A DNA stretch of 64,000 nucleotides from Promerops cafer. Its lineage: Eukaryota > Chordata > Aves > Passeriformes > Nectariniidae. Under the pieces are notes generated by a model, which had not been told where the DNA came from, did not search any database, and was given only the letters and a program-made list of their open reading frames with translations. Positions within the stretch are counted from its first letter, which is position 1, and each line of letters begins with the position of its first letter. The stretch lies in NCBI GenBank assembly GCA_013398275.1, contig VZSE01012472.1, positions 434,001-498,000 on the forward strand. The letters are read 5' to 3'. The position numbers were made by a program, and so were the translations under genes. Of the stretch, positions 51,101-63,600 are shown in pieces.

Positions 51101-54100
51101 AGGGGAGAAAGGCTGTGGTTTGAAGTGAGTCACCCTGGCAGGAGACGTGATCTGGCTCTTGCACCAAGCTCCTCACAGCATCCAGGAGTGTTCACGCCCG
51201 GGGAGGAGGCTCCAGCCAGGGACGTGCCGTGGTGCAATACAGCAGGTGTTTCCTGCAAACCTGGCCTTTGAAGTGTGACAGGGCTTGCATGAGCTCCAAG
51301 CCTGACCAGCTGATGTGGTGCAACACCTCCGAGGCACATAGGAGCTCTCGGGCTCATCGTAAACTTAATTAGACGATACTTATTTCTGGAACTGGAAAAG
51401 TCTCTTGGTGATGCGTGTCAGAGATGCTGGTTAAGTGGTAAATAAGGTTAGCAATATTGGGACCAGCTGTTCTAGGAGACAGCAAATTGAAAACCAAGTT
51501 GGTTGAGAAATAAACCAGAAAAACATCGGGAGGGAGCTATGTGTAGATCTCTGAGAGTGGTTGGAACTAATACAGAGCCAAAGCAAAGAAATGTCTTGGC
51601 AGCAGCAGGATTCAGGCCTGGAGGAGCAGGGCTGCTGGGGAGGGAGAAGAATCAAATTTCACCTTTCCAGCTTGACAGAAGTGATTCCCCTTCCTGCTGC
51701 AGGGGCAGCCCCCTTCAGCTGACTTTGAACCTCCTTTTAGTGAGGACCAGCTGGCCTTACTCTGGGATGGTTGATAAAGAAGGAGCCTTTTCCAGATAAT
51801 CCTTTCTCCTTCACCATCAGTCTTGACCTCAGAGCCTCACTGAGAGACATTGAGGGGACCCAAGGAATAACTGTGAGCACTCACTGCTTCTTCTTCCTCC
51901 TCCTCTCCCTTTCTTCCTCCCTTACCAAAAACGAGGTGCTCGGTGACAGTGGAAAAACCCCAGCCCTGGGAAGTTCATTTTGGGGTGTCACACACACCTA
52001 TCTCAAAATCACCCAAATGCCTTGATTTGGCCCCAGTCAGCATTTGGGAATCTCTAGCCAAGGCTGAACAGGAAGCATGGATTTCTGCCTTGTGTCCTTC
52101 CTCAGTGGTTCTCCTGGGCTTTGTGCTGGAGCTGAGCACAGGTATGGGGCTGCCCACGGCAGACTGGAAGCACACCAGCCATCAGCACCCATGGCACCAG
52201 GACGAGGTGGCTGCTGTGGCCAGCACCTGGCTGCTCACTCACGTTGGGGTAGGAGGGTCCAGGGAGAACCTCAGCTAGAGCTCTGAGAGTGTCAGGGAGG
52301 GGCAAGACAAAAGAAAATGCAATTTTCAGTAGTTATTTCAATCTTACCTTGTTTAAAGAAATTTGTCTCATCTGTTACTCCTTTCCCTCTGCCCAGCAAA
52401 GGAGGTGCAGAACTCCCAAACACAATGAGGAAGCTGTGGCAGGCAGCCTTTGCAGGCATGGAGATCTGCAGAGCCCCAGGTGGGCCCAGTTCAGAGGAGG
52501 CCTCTGAAGAGGCAGACAGCCCATTCCTGGGATGCTGAGTGCCTGCCCACGGCCCTGAGCCACGGTAATGAGCAGCACCTGCTGCTGCTGGGGCTTCAGC
52601 TGGGGCCCCCACTTGCCTCCTTTCCCCAGCTGAAGGGTGTTGAGCTGGACTGCTGCAGGACACAGGTGCTCTAAGCCCATCCCACAGCTCTCCTTGTAGC
52701 CCTGCTCTCTCCTGTGAGGTTTCCCAGAAGGTTTTGGGTGACCCCTTGGTCCTTGCATGGAGTGAAGTGGCCCTGGGCAGTAGCTGCTCCTGTGTCTGAG
52801 GTCTCCAGCCTGCAAAGCCTCGCTGGTGGGCTTTGTGTGTGCAGCTGACGTGGGGCTGCCAGGGCATGGATGGGGCTGCCAGGAGCACGGAGAGGAGTGT
52901 CCACTTGTGCTGGAAGCAGAGCTGACTCAGGGCTTTCTCCCCAGGGCTGGGTGCTGACTCAGCTGCTTTGCCTTTTCCTGCCTCTCTGAAAACCAGAGGC
53001 ATCTCCTGGGGCTCAGAGGCCGTAGCAGTGCAGCAGGAGTCAGCATTACTTGGTTTTGGGAGAGTCACGCCTTGACTGTTTTGGGGCAAGAGCCAAGAAG
53101 TTCAGTGAGAGCTTCAGGATTGCTTCTTGGGTGTGTTTTGTACTCCTGCTGGGGAGCACGTGCTGCTCAGCCTGGGCTCATTCCTGGGGTGAACGTGTGC
53201 TGAAGCAATGCTGCTTCTGCTGCTGTGTCCCCCCGCTGCAGGGCTGGGCTGGGGCAGCGGGGACCTTCCTTCAGCCTCACTGGAGTGTTATTTCATGGTA
53301 TTACTCATGCTTGTGTCAGACCATACTCCCTGCTCTGGTGGAGGCTGGGTGAGGCTGAGCTTCTGGGGTGGAAAACACACCATGGAGGTAGTCCCAGCAC
53401 CTGGGACACCAGAAACTTGGCTCTCCCTCTGCAGCCAGTGGCCAGTTCTAAGTGCTGAGCTGGCATGTGAGGAACATCTTGTGCAAGTAATGAGGATTGA
53501 CCTCTTAGCCTGGAGCCTGGGGTGGTGGGACCCTGCTGCAGCCAAAGGGATGCTGAGCCCAGCAGCTTTGCTGCCAATTCCGTGTTGTCCTGAAAGGGGG
53601 GTGGCTCTTTGCTGATGCTTCCAGCAGCCCTGTGGGCTCCTCTCCCTATGGGAAAGTGGAGCCACGAGGCCGAATCCTGCTTGGTCCTGACTGCTCCTGT
53701 GATAAACGTGTTTATCCCACTTGAAATGAGCTGAGGGAGAAGGGCTTTGGGCCTAGCTGGAAGGAGAGCCCTGCTGCCACACACAGAGGTGAGGGCATTG
53801 TTGACTGCACGGAAACCTGATGAAATTCCTTCCAAAAATGGCAGGGATGATGAAGGTGGATGAGGCAGTACGGATGTCACTGCCATTCTGTGGGTGTGGG
53901 GCTGGGACAGGTGCCCACCCAGGCACCATGGTGGCTGTGGAGGGGTTGCCCCATCACCAACCGGTTCCTCTGGTTCCTTTGGGAAGCGCCAGAGTGAGCT
54001 GGAGTCAGACTGGTTTGTGCAGAGCCTATATTTGCCTGGAGAGGAAAAAACAATAATAATAATAATAATAATTAAAAAATATCAGTTCAGTCACCTCAGC

Positions 54101-56238
54101 CCAGAGTTATGTTTTTAAGGGGAGTGGCATGGGGAAGGTCTTGGGCACCCCCCACTCTGCCCTGGTGCTGTCCCAGGCTGAAGCCTGCCCTGGGGCTGAG
54201 TTACTCCGTGGTTTTTAGAGAGGACAAACAGGGACTTGAGCGAGACACAAACAAACACATCTCTCATTGTGATGTGGATGGTGGCTGTTCTTGGAGAGGC
54301 GTCAATTCCTCCTCAGGAGCTGGAGTGGCTGGGCTGAGTGCTGATAACACAGTTTGCCTGTGCATCGTTGGCTGGAGGGAGGAGGAAATTCAGGCATGGA
54401 CCCGTCTCAGGAGCAGATTTCAGCATGGACACAAAATCATTACGCTGCTGATAAGCAGCAGTGGCTGCAGCTCAAGCCCCATGTTAGCTGTCTGGGGCAG
54501 CTGAGCCAAGCTTGCCTTGCCCTTGGGCTTTTTCCTTCTGACTGTGCAGTGTTACCACCCCTCCTTGGGTTGTTCCTAATCTGCTTATTCCAGAGAAATC
54601 CTATCTGCCTGTTGCTGTGCCCCAAACGCAAAAAGACTTTCTGTCTTTCCCAGGGTGGAAAAAACAGTGTTTTCAAAATCCCCCACAAATGTTGCTGCCC
54701 TGCAACAGCTTTCTTCAGTCCCACAGAGGATGTTTTAATCTGAATTTTTGTCAGTGCTTTGGAGTGTCACAGGAACATCCCAGCCTGAATGCTGGTGGGC
54801 ACTGGGGAGATGGGGATGAATGGTGGATTTTGGGCAAGGAAGACTGGAGCTGATTTCAGCCAGTGGGTGCCAGGGTCTGGAGATATGCACCTGTCTGGGC
54901 TTGTCTGTTCAAGTGCCTGTTACTGACCCGTGGCTGCAAATGCCTCCTTATGCCATGGGTGTAAACTCTGCAGGACTGGCTCCTGAGGGTGAGGATCTAG
55001 TAAATCTATTGATCATGCTTAAAAAAATCTTTAGAAGTAGCCAAACCTTAGCTAAACCTTGGCCTTTATTTCACTTAGCTTTCCCCCCTGTTTCTGGAGC
55101 CCTTCAGAAGGGCTGGGCTCAGCCCTGAGCCAGGCCAGCTGTGTCTGCCCACCTTTGCAGGGCTGTTTTGGCTTGCTGCCTTATCTCCCTTGTGACACCA
55201 CATGCCCTTTCCTTCCCCCTTCATGCTGCAGGGCCCTCTCAGAGCAGGAATGGTGATGATGTTAAGCAAGCCCTGTGTGAGCAGCCTGGCTATGGGGAAC
55301 TGCTGCAGAGGCAGCAGAAGTGAAGCTGGGTGGAAAAAACCCCTCTGTGTTGTTCAACTTCCAAACCTCACGTAGCCTTGGCTCGGCATTCAAAATTAAA
55401 TTATCATTTCCTTCAAAGCCAGAGGTATCAGAATGTCTGACACTTGGGAGTATCAGGGGGCAAATTTTATCTGTTCAGTGGCTACAGAGATGGTCAGTGA
55501 CTGCCACAACGTGCAGAGCTGATGGGTGCCTCTGGCTGGGGCAGCACTCGCTGTTGTTGGCTCTTTTGCCTCGGTGTTTTCTCCTTTGCACACCTCCAGG
55601 CTGGGATCACCCCACCGTGGGTGTGAACAGCCACACTGGCCTGATGTGCCCTGCCTGGGCTCCCTGTGCCTGCTCACCCAGGGCTTTTTGAGACTCCCTT
55701 TGGCAATGTGTCCCTCCTTGGCAGGCAAGGCTGGGCTGCGGCTGAGCAAAACTCAGGCATTTCAGTTTTGCTTATCAGACTCCTTTGGGTCAGGTGACCT
55801 GATTCCAAAGCACTCCGAGGCTGGTTCAGAGGGTCTGTGCTGTGCATCCCATGGCCTTCACACTTAATGGGGGGGTGAGTACGTCCTTGCCCCCGTGGAA
55901 GCTGAGGCTGCTCTTAATATGCCCTGGCTGGATCCTTCTGGGTATGCTGGAGAACCCTCCTGGTGTCCATGTGCTATGGAAAGAAGAAAAGTCAGAAAAA
56001 TCCAGGCTTTGATGCTCATTCAGAACTGAGGAATAGCACAAGTGGAGCATGGATGGACAAGGGCACACCACTGACTCCAGGGCATTGCTCTCTGCACCCA
56101 GTCTGACTTCTTGCTTCTCCTGGGGACACCAAGGACCAGCACAGGGGTGCTGATGGCCCCTGCTCCGAGTCTCTTTAGACACTGGGGGTTTAAGCAGATG
56201 GTCTGTCCATACAATGTGCTGGTGCTTTTAGCTGTGAA
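48106..56238. other. Intergenic downstream of METRNL, no gene recognised
   Basis: About 8 kb. It becomes moderately GC-rich between 50 and 56 kb, where several stop-free stretches appear on both strands, the longest at 52292-53089 (minus, 265 codons). None has a recognisable domain and overlapping frames are open on both strands, as expected from composition. An (AAT)n microsatellite is at 54052-54072. T-rich runs occur near 48124 and 49629. Confidence 0.45.
54052..54072. repeat. (AAT)n microsatellite
   Basis: About seven uninterrupted AAT units followed by an A-rich run. Confidence 0.9.
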
Positions 56239-56671
56239 TGATGCCTTAAGATTTTAGCCTTTATGTTTTTCAAATCCTGCACTGCCTTGGTGCATAGCTC
56301 TGAACTCCATACAGAGTGTTAGCCACTGCCTTCACATTTTGGTCAGACAGAACAATCCCTCTGGGCCTGAAACTCAAGGACACTCCATGGCCTCAGGCTC
56401 TGGAAAGTAGAAACAAAAGTGAATTGGGGGAGCAAACTGGGGGAATGTGACTTCATTACCTGAAGCTGTAATTGGAGGATTAACCCCTGATGTGTAAATG
56501 GACCAAACTTATTTCTGTCTGAAAAACTCGTGACCATTGTCCATCCTGGGTGTAGCCTCTGGGAGGCTTCTGAGTGCCCAAGGTGTATCTGTTGAAGGCC
56601 TTTAATAAATACCCACTTTATTCTCTTAACCTGGTCTAGCCTCTGTTCTAGGTAGCCACTCCAAGGCATCA
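56239..56671 (+). mobile_element. Solo LTR of an endogenous retrovirus (plus orientation)
   Basis: A 433-bp block bounded by inverted ends TGATGCCTT and AAGGCATCA. Inside, in order, it has 'attttagcctttatgttt', 'gtaaatggaccaaactta', 'gtgaccattgtccatcct', 'gcccaaggtgtatctgtt', and a polyadenylation signal in 'ggcctttaataaatac' followed by 'ctttattctctta'. The same landmarks occur in the same order in the block at 60226-60682 read on the minus strand, which shows a shared LTR family. Flanking tetranucleotides are TGAA and TGAG, a possible decayed 4-bp target duplication. No internal retroviral genes lie next to it, so it is a solo LTR. The family name is not certain. Confidence 0.85.
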
Positions 56672-57813
56672 TGAGGAGCTGCAGAGGACTGGGCTGGGGA
56701 GCAGAACCTGCAGCTCCTTAACGTGGGATGACTGAAAACCATTCCTGGGGGTGTTTGATGGCAGTAACTTGCTGATATGACCACGTACCAAAATGCTGCT
56801 TATCCACCAAACAGAGCTTGGGCTGCCCCCAGTTGGCCCCTGGAAGGGGGGGGACTTGTGCTGCTCACATCCAGTGGAAAATCTTCTGGAGTAAATCCTG
56901 CAGGTTGCAGGATTTAAACTCGCTGTTGTTTAGATGGATGTGAGATAGTTCAGCCTGGAGCCAAGTTCAGCCCTGGGTTCTGCAAGTCTAAGGCATACAA
57001 ATGCTGCTGAAGAGTTAATGGGAAACAGAGTGTGGAGCAAAACAAAGAAAGACCTTTTGAGGTCTCAGCTGCTCAGGGTAATATTTAGGTTTGGTGACTC
57101 TCTGTATCTTAGAGATGGGAATGCAGCAAAGCCCTTTCAGTCCAGAGTATACATGGAGCCCAACAAGACTGTGGGCTAATATCAACAAACCTTTTGGAAA
57201 AGCAGATCCTGTCTGCTTCAGCAAAGCCACAGTGTTATTTTTCTTTCAACAAATGTATTGAGACAATAATAATGCTGTGCAGATTGGTTGTCCCTGGCCT
57301 ACATGATTTATTAGGAAGCAGAAACAATTGGAGTTGCTGAGAAAAAAATGAGCTTTGGACATGGATATTTTTCTCCTCTTTTTATTTTCATTTTTTCCCC
57401 TTGATTTCCTCATGAACTAAAAAAGGGCCACCTAGTCTGGCCCCAGGAGAGAGGTTGCCTCCTTCCTTGCATTTCTTACTGGACCACCAACCCTGGACCC
57501 TGGGCTTGCTGCTGAGATACTTCAGTGCTGGGGAGAAGGGGGGAGTGAAGCTGTGCTGGGGGGAGGCTGGGAGAAGGTGATACAGCCACAGAACAACATT
57601 CCCAGGCAGGAAAGCAGAGCAGGTCTGGAGGAGGAGACCTGCAACCTGATTCTAGCTGTTGGTGACTCAGGGACGAGTTGTTTCCTCTCTCTGAGCCTCC
57701 CTTTCCCCCTTTTTATCCTGTTTATTTACTGCTAAAGCCATTGAGAGTGGTGGTGCTGGCTGTGCCCTGGGAGCTCAGCCCAGCTCAGACCTCCAGGTGC
57801 AGTGGAAGCACAG
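56672..57813. other. Intergenic, no feature recognised
   Basis: Sequence between the LTR and the 38-bp tandem repeat. No exon, RNA gene or repeat family recognised. Confidence 0.4.
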
Positions 57814-57889
57814 GAGCTGGTTGTGGTGGCAGGTCCCACACTGGTGGCCTCGAGCTGGTTGTGGTGGCAGGTCCCACACTGGTGGCCTC
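57814..57889. repeat. Perfect two-copy 38-bp tandem duplication
   Basis: A unit beginning 'gagctggttgtggtggcagg' and ending 'ctggtggcctc' occupies 57814-57851 and again 57852-57889 without a mismatch, which implies a recent duplication or a copy-number polymorphism. Confidence 0.95.
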
Positions 57890-59940
57890 AGCTCCTGCTC
57901 CGTGGCTTGAGCAGAGAACATCTTCACTTTAGAGTGGTTTATCTGCTGCTCCCTCAGTCCGTAGCCCCCTGGGGAAGGTGGGCAGGCCAGGCAGCCCCCT
58001 CTGCAGTCCTTGTCCCCTCGCTGCTCAGGTGGCCTGGCTGGTTACAGAGTGGAGCATCACTCTGTCTCTGGCAGGTGCTGGCTCTGCCCCCTTGTCCCCT
58101 CTGTGCTGTTCCACACCTTCCCCCTGTGATGGGGTAGAAGAGGGCTCTGCTGAAGGCTGGTTCTCCACCCAGGGGCACTGGGGTGCAACCTTTGTGTAGT
58201 GTGAGGCTTCCTGACCTCCTTGACCTGCTGGCTGCCCTCCAAAGCTCCTGGGGGCCGTGTCCTCCCTCCACACCAGCTGCTCTGCGTGGTCATTGCTCCA
58301 GCTGCCCGGAGAGGGAGTGGTCAGCCGTGGTCAGGGGGCTGGGGGCAGCTCTCCAGCCTTGATGAGAGGCAGCTGGAGGACAAGGCTGTTCCTCCACCAC
58401 AAACACCCCGATGAGTGGGGGGTTCTGCTTGGGACGGGTGGGAGCATCTCCCCGAACACCCCACGAGGATGAAGGAGGGCTGAGCCCCACCATGCTGGGG
58501 TTAGGTGTCCCGCTTGCACCCAGGGCCCTGCACACCATCCTCACTGGGTTTTCTAGAAAGAAACCTGTGAGTTTGGTTAATAAAGTGCAAGGGGCTCCCT
58601 CACAGCATTTTGAGGCAGCAGGACCAGGTGCTCTGGCAGCAAGCTGCCGACTGAGTGTCTGCACGAGTAAGTGATATCATCAGGGTTTGCTTTGCCTTCA
58701 GAAATGACTGAACAGATTTTCTCTGGTTTCCAGTTGACCCCGTGGCTCCCTGTCGATGATGGGAGCAGGCTGTTTAGGTTTGAGTTAATGGTGCCGTGGC
58801 CAGCCCCAAATCAGCCTCAAAAGCTGGAGATGGATTCAGCAGGTAGAGGGAGGGGGAAAAGCTGCGTTCACTGTACCCAGCCCTTGCTGTTATTAAATCA
58901 GGGATTGCTGAGAATCATCTCTGATTCATGCTCCAGCTGAAACACAAGTATTTCACGTTTGTCTGAAGGGATTAAGTTTTTCAAGCTCCTGCCCTTCTGG
59001 CTGTGTGTTTTCCTCCTATGGGTTAGTTAGCCTCAGCTCTCAATTTTTGAGAAAGACTGGAGGATTGGGGGTGATTTTCCTTTGTGATCTTTTCCTTCCA
59101 TGCCTGGAGTCAGTGAAAATTAGCTATATTTGATTATTGCAGGGGGCTAGAGGAGCCCTGGGTAATTGCTACATTTGGTTCCTTTTCTCTTGGGTTTCAC
59201 TGACATTTTGGATGGTAAATGAACAGTTCCTTCCCCCTACAGATGTTTTCTGTTGGTTATAGTTGGGAAGAGACCATAGATGATAAATCCATGTGCTTCT
59301 TTTGTGTTTTTTCTAGGCTTGTTGAAATCAGAGTGGGGCACAGGGCTTGCTCAGCCCTAGATGCTCCTGCCATGGGGGTGAGCAACAGCAGGACCTCCCT
59401 CCCTTTCTCCCAGCCCTGTTTGCATAAGAGAGGAGGAAGAGAAAAAGTGAATGATGGTAGCCTGACACTCCCAATATTTTTTTGCTTCACCCCGGATCAG
59501 TGTTAAACACCAGCCAAACCTGTGTCCCAGAGTGAGGGAAGGGAAATTTAGCTCTTTTTATTGCCTCTGGGCAATTCCTCTCTTAATCCAGGCACGTGCA
59601 CATGTTTTGGGTACATCACAGGGTATTTCTGGGCCCCTGCTTTTTCCTGAGCTTCGGCCAGCTGCCTCCATGAAGCATCCATGCTTAAGGACATGGATGA
59701 AATTGAAGCATCCCTTCCATTTTTGGGGAAAGGTTGTGTAAAAATTGCCTACAGGTTTGTCTTGGCTCCATGGAGAAGGAGCCAAGACACATTGCCACCT
59801 TTACTGATGCTCTCTGGACACAGAGGACCAACCAAAAGCACAGGAAACATAAATGCTCTCTAAGTAAGGTCTGGCTTCCTCTGCACCAGAATACAAAGCA
59901 AGAGGAGAATCCACAAGATCCTAAAATCTTTAAACACTGA
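57890..59940. other. Intergenic, no feature recognised
   Basis: GC-moderate sequence with overlapping open frames on both strands but no recognisable protein, splice context or repeat. Confidence 0.4.
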
Positions 59941-60056
59941 AGTTTTATTTCTATTTAGGCTTTATTTAGTATATTTATATTAGTATATTTATTTATTATT
60001 TATTTAGTATATTTTTATTTATATTTGGGCTTTATTTAGTAACTAAAGCCTAGATT
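59941..60056. repeat. AT-rich low-complexity repeat
   Basis: Imperfect TTTATT / TTTAGTATA runs with two copies of 'ggctttatttagta' (59959-59972 and 60029-60042). It lies about 170 bp from the minus-orientation LTR but outside its boundaries. Confidence 0.8.
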
Positions 60057-60225
60057 TTACTGGACAATCTCAAAGTGATGAAGCCTTAATTTGACAATAT
60101 GATTGGAAGGGAGAGTAGCTGTCAGGCTACTGCAGCAATTTGATGGTTTGCCCAAAGCCAGGAGCCTCCCCAGGCTGCAGCCGTGCTCAGCCCCACTCTC
60201 ACACACATTTTTCATGAGAAGGCAG

Positions 60226-60682
60226 TGATGCCTTGAGAAGGCTGACCTGGAACAGAGGCTGGACAGAGTTAGAGAATAAAGCAGGGATTTATTAAAAGGC
60301 CTCAATGGATACACCTTGGGCAGCACAAGAGCCCAGCCAGGGCTGCACCCAAGATGGACCCAAAATGGTCACAAAATGGACAATGGTCACGAGGTCTCAC
60401 ACTTTTATAAGTTCTGGTCCATTTGCATATTGGAGTTAATTGTCCAATTATAGCTTTAGGTTATGAAGCCCCATCCTTCTTGTTTTCTCTCTTCAGTCCA
60501 CTGTTGTTTATGCTCTTGGGCCTGAGGTTTGGATCACTTGTCCTTGGTGCCCAGCTAGAGAAGGAATTGTTTTGTCTCCCTACTCTGTGAAGAGAGCTGC
60601 CATCCCCTGATACGAATCTCAGAACTACACACTAAAGCAGCACAGATCCTGAAAAATAGAAAAACTAAAACCTGAGGCATCA
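60226..60682 (-). mobile_element. Solo LTR of an endogenous retrovirus (minus orientation)
   Basis: A 457-bp block read on the minus strand from TGATGCCTCAGG (60682-60671) to AAGGCATCA (60234-60226). In that direction it shows 'ttttagtttttctatttt', 'caaatggaccagaact', a TATA-like 'cttataaaag', 'gtgaccattgtccattttg', 'gcccaaggtgtatccatt' and a polyadenylation signal in 'ccttttaataaatccctg' followed by 'ctttattctctaactct'. The tetranucleotide GCAG is directly repeated on both sides (60222-60225 and 60683-60686), consistent with a target-site duplication. No internal viral coding region is present. The relatedness to 56239-56671 is clear; the family name is not assigned. Confidence 0.9.
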
Positions 60683-63600
60683 GCAGCAGCCTGCAGAGGC
60701 TCCATGACCTAGGGCTGGGGGTGCTGTCCAGCTTTAAGACCTTCAGCCAGACTGGAGGGGCCTTAAACCCCAAAACAAGCCAGAGGGGAGACAAGGAGTC
60801 TTTGAAGCTCCTCCAATCTGCCCAAGCCACAGAGTGGGGTTGTGAACCTTGTCTGTCCCTCTCTATGAGAATGTTGCTTTTACAATTAAAACCCACGCAA
60901 ACCCCCAGCCCTTGCTACTGCTTGTTACCCCAGTGAAATATCTGACATTTGAGACATAATGGGAAGTCAAAGAATGCGAGGAATTTGGTGACTCAACATA
61001 GAGTTTATTATAGCAGCCCCACCGTTTCAGCCCATGTAATGTAAAATTGTTTTACGGCATGTGGCACAGTTCTGTGGGTTAATTTATAAGCAAACAATTA
61101 CTATTCAAATAGGGATTTTTCTTCTGTGCCTACATAAACTTGTTATCTGTTTGGCAGTGGGGGATGCTGTGAAGAAATGCACATTTACATTTTTTGCTTC
61201 GATGTGATTTGCTTTTCCTGGAGCAGCTCAATGGTGCATTGATGACCAGGGCTCGCTGCTGAACTTGACCTGGGAGTGGCGTGGAGATAAGCCAAATGTT
61301 AAGGGAAAAGGAGCCCTTTGTGCAAAGTTGCCAGGATATTAGGTCTCACTTTTAGGTCACACACTTGTTAGGGGTTCCTTCAAAGTGATGGATTCTTCTG
61401 CTAAAGTTTAATGATGTCCGTTAAATCACAGGGTCATGAACTAATGCATGTGCTGAAAATGGTTTGCCAAGGGACCATGAAGACAAGGCCTGTGTCAGGA
61501 GACTTCCAAAGCAAATTGGATTTTCCACACAGCAATGGCTGCGTTTGAAGGTCTGTCAGTGGCCTGTAAAATTCTCCACCAGTGACAACAAGACAGAGCT
61601 GCCAAGCACTGAAGCAGCACCATGAGCATTATAGGACAAATCACTGCCCTCTCAGGACATAATAGCTTCTTGATCATCAGTCAAAGAAAGAATTATCCCA
61701 GCCAGCAAATGGGCTGGAGGAAGCTGCTCCTGCTCTTCCAGGAGATTACCCCAGAGCTCCTGGGTTAAATCTGCTGCAGAGAGCCTGGGGGTTCATGAGA
61801 GCATCAGTCTGGAGCTGAGCAGCTGAGTAGGTGGATTTTAGGCTGCTTGCTCAGAAAAGGATGGAACAGCTAAATGCTGACTCGTATGGGGCCACCAGCT
61901 GGTGTCCAGCCCCAGGACAAGCCCTCCCAGACATGTCTGTGCTGAAGGAAGGGTGAACCAGTTGGGAGATGCTGTGTTTCTCTCCCTGCCTGCACATCGT
62001 AGGGAAGTTCATTTTCATCCCATTTCACATTCCGTTGATTTGAATTGATTTTACAGGTAATCAAGCTAAGGCAAGCTGTTGGGAAAGCAGCCTGAATCAT
62101 TCCTACTGAACCCACAGAATTCGGTAGGTGCATTATTCTGCTGGTCTCAAGGCTGGTTTCTATGCAGTCTCACACTGGTTTGGCTGAACTGGTTTAAAAA
62201 AGCAGTTTGGAGCTAAACTGCCCATGCTGACAGGGTTCTGCACATGCCCTCCCTGAGCTGCAGCTTGTCTTGCCACCCCTGACAGCAGAGGGAAGTTAAA
62301 CCCCGTGCTAGTCTGGCCTTTCAGCTGAGATCACCGTGAAGAGGGGCAGCTCCTGATTTCTCACCAACAGAAGCTGCAGGCAGACAAATATCAGGGAATT
62401 TAGACAAATGAATGGCAGCTCCCTCATTCCAATGTTAGGTTCAGGCAAGCCAAGAGCTCCCTCCTGGGCCATCCACATGGACAGTGCTGCTCTTGGACCA
62501 ACGCCGGAGCAGGGAATGCATTGGTCAGGACATGCTGACCACTGGCTTCTCCAGCCTGAGCCTGGACTGAGTGATGGAGGAGGCAGTTCTGGTTCCACCC
62601 AGTCTCTGAAGGATTTGATATATTGTACTGCCAAAAGAAAACAGCGTAGATCATCCTGGAGTGCAGAGCTATCTGGCACCCTTGGAAGGAAAGTGCAGTG
62701 AGGGTGGAGCAAGAGGACACGAGGGTGAATGCTGCCTTAGACTGGAGGGGTACAAAAATCCCCCCCAAGCTGCCCTCAGAGCCTGAAAGGTGGGTGGCTC
62801 TGTCATGGCCACACCAAGTGATTTTTTGGAAGAGAGGGTGCCTGGGGAGTGCTGCTGGGGTGATGCTGCATAGAGCCCAGGATGGCCCAGGGGTTCATCC
62901 TGTTTCCAGTGAGATGTGTGTGCGTGTTTATGAAATCTAACTCCCTGGGTGATGTCATGACATGATGAGAAACTGGGTTATAAATTAAAGGAAGAAAAAA
63001 AGTAGACCCCACTGTGGGTCAGATGATGGCAATAAATTCAGATAACAGCTCATCAGTGCCTCTTCCCTTGTTCTTGTATGTGTTTGCAATTTTTTTCCCC
63101 AGTTGGGAGAAGATCTGGTGAGAAGCAGCTGTTTTTTATTTGTTCTCCATCCACATCTGATTAGATAGTCCTCCTTCTGCCCACTGAGACGTGCTCGGGA
63201 TCTCTCCCAGCCCCTCTGCTCACTCAGTTTCTGGGGCACCAAGGAGTTTGGGACTGTTGGAACTTTGTTTCACAAGCTCACGGCATTTCAGAGGTACAAA
63301 GGGCTCCTTCACGGTCACGGGGCTCAGGTCCCACTGGGCCAAAGGGCATGGCCAGATCCTGCAGTGGGGCTGGTTATGAGGTGCTGTGGGTTAGGGCCTG
63401 GGAAGGCAGCAGTGGGGATGTGTTTCTCTCCCTGACATTAAGCTATTAATTTGGTTTTAGGCAGTTCTGGGCCTCTGCAGCCCGAGAGCAGAAACGTATC
63501 TCTGCAGGCTCTGTGAATGTGTTCACCACGGGCTGATGGGGAGGGAGCTGTGCTGCAAGGAAGAAAGTGGGCTGTGGTTTTGGACCAGCAGGAGAGGACA

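Noticed and set aside
60555..60936. Open frames of 113 and 71 codons
   Set aside because: They overlap the minus-orientation LTR and show no gene-like features.
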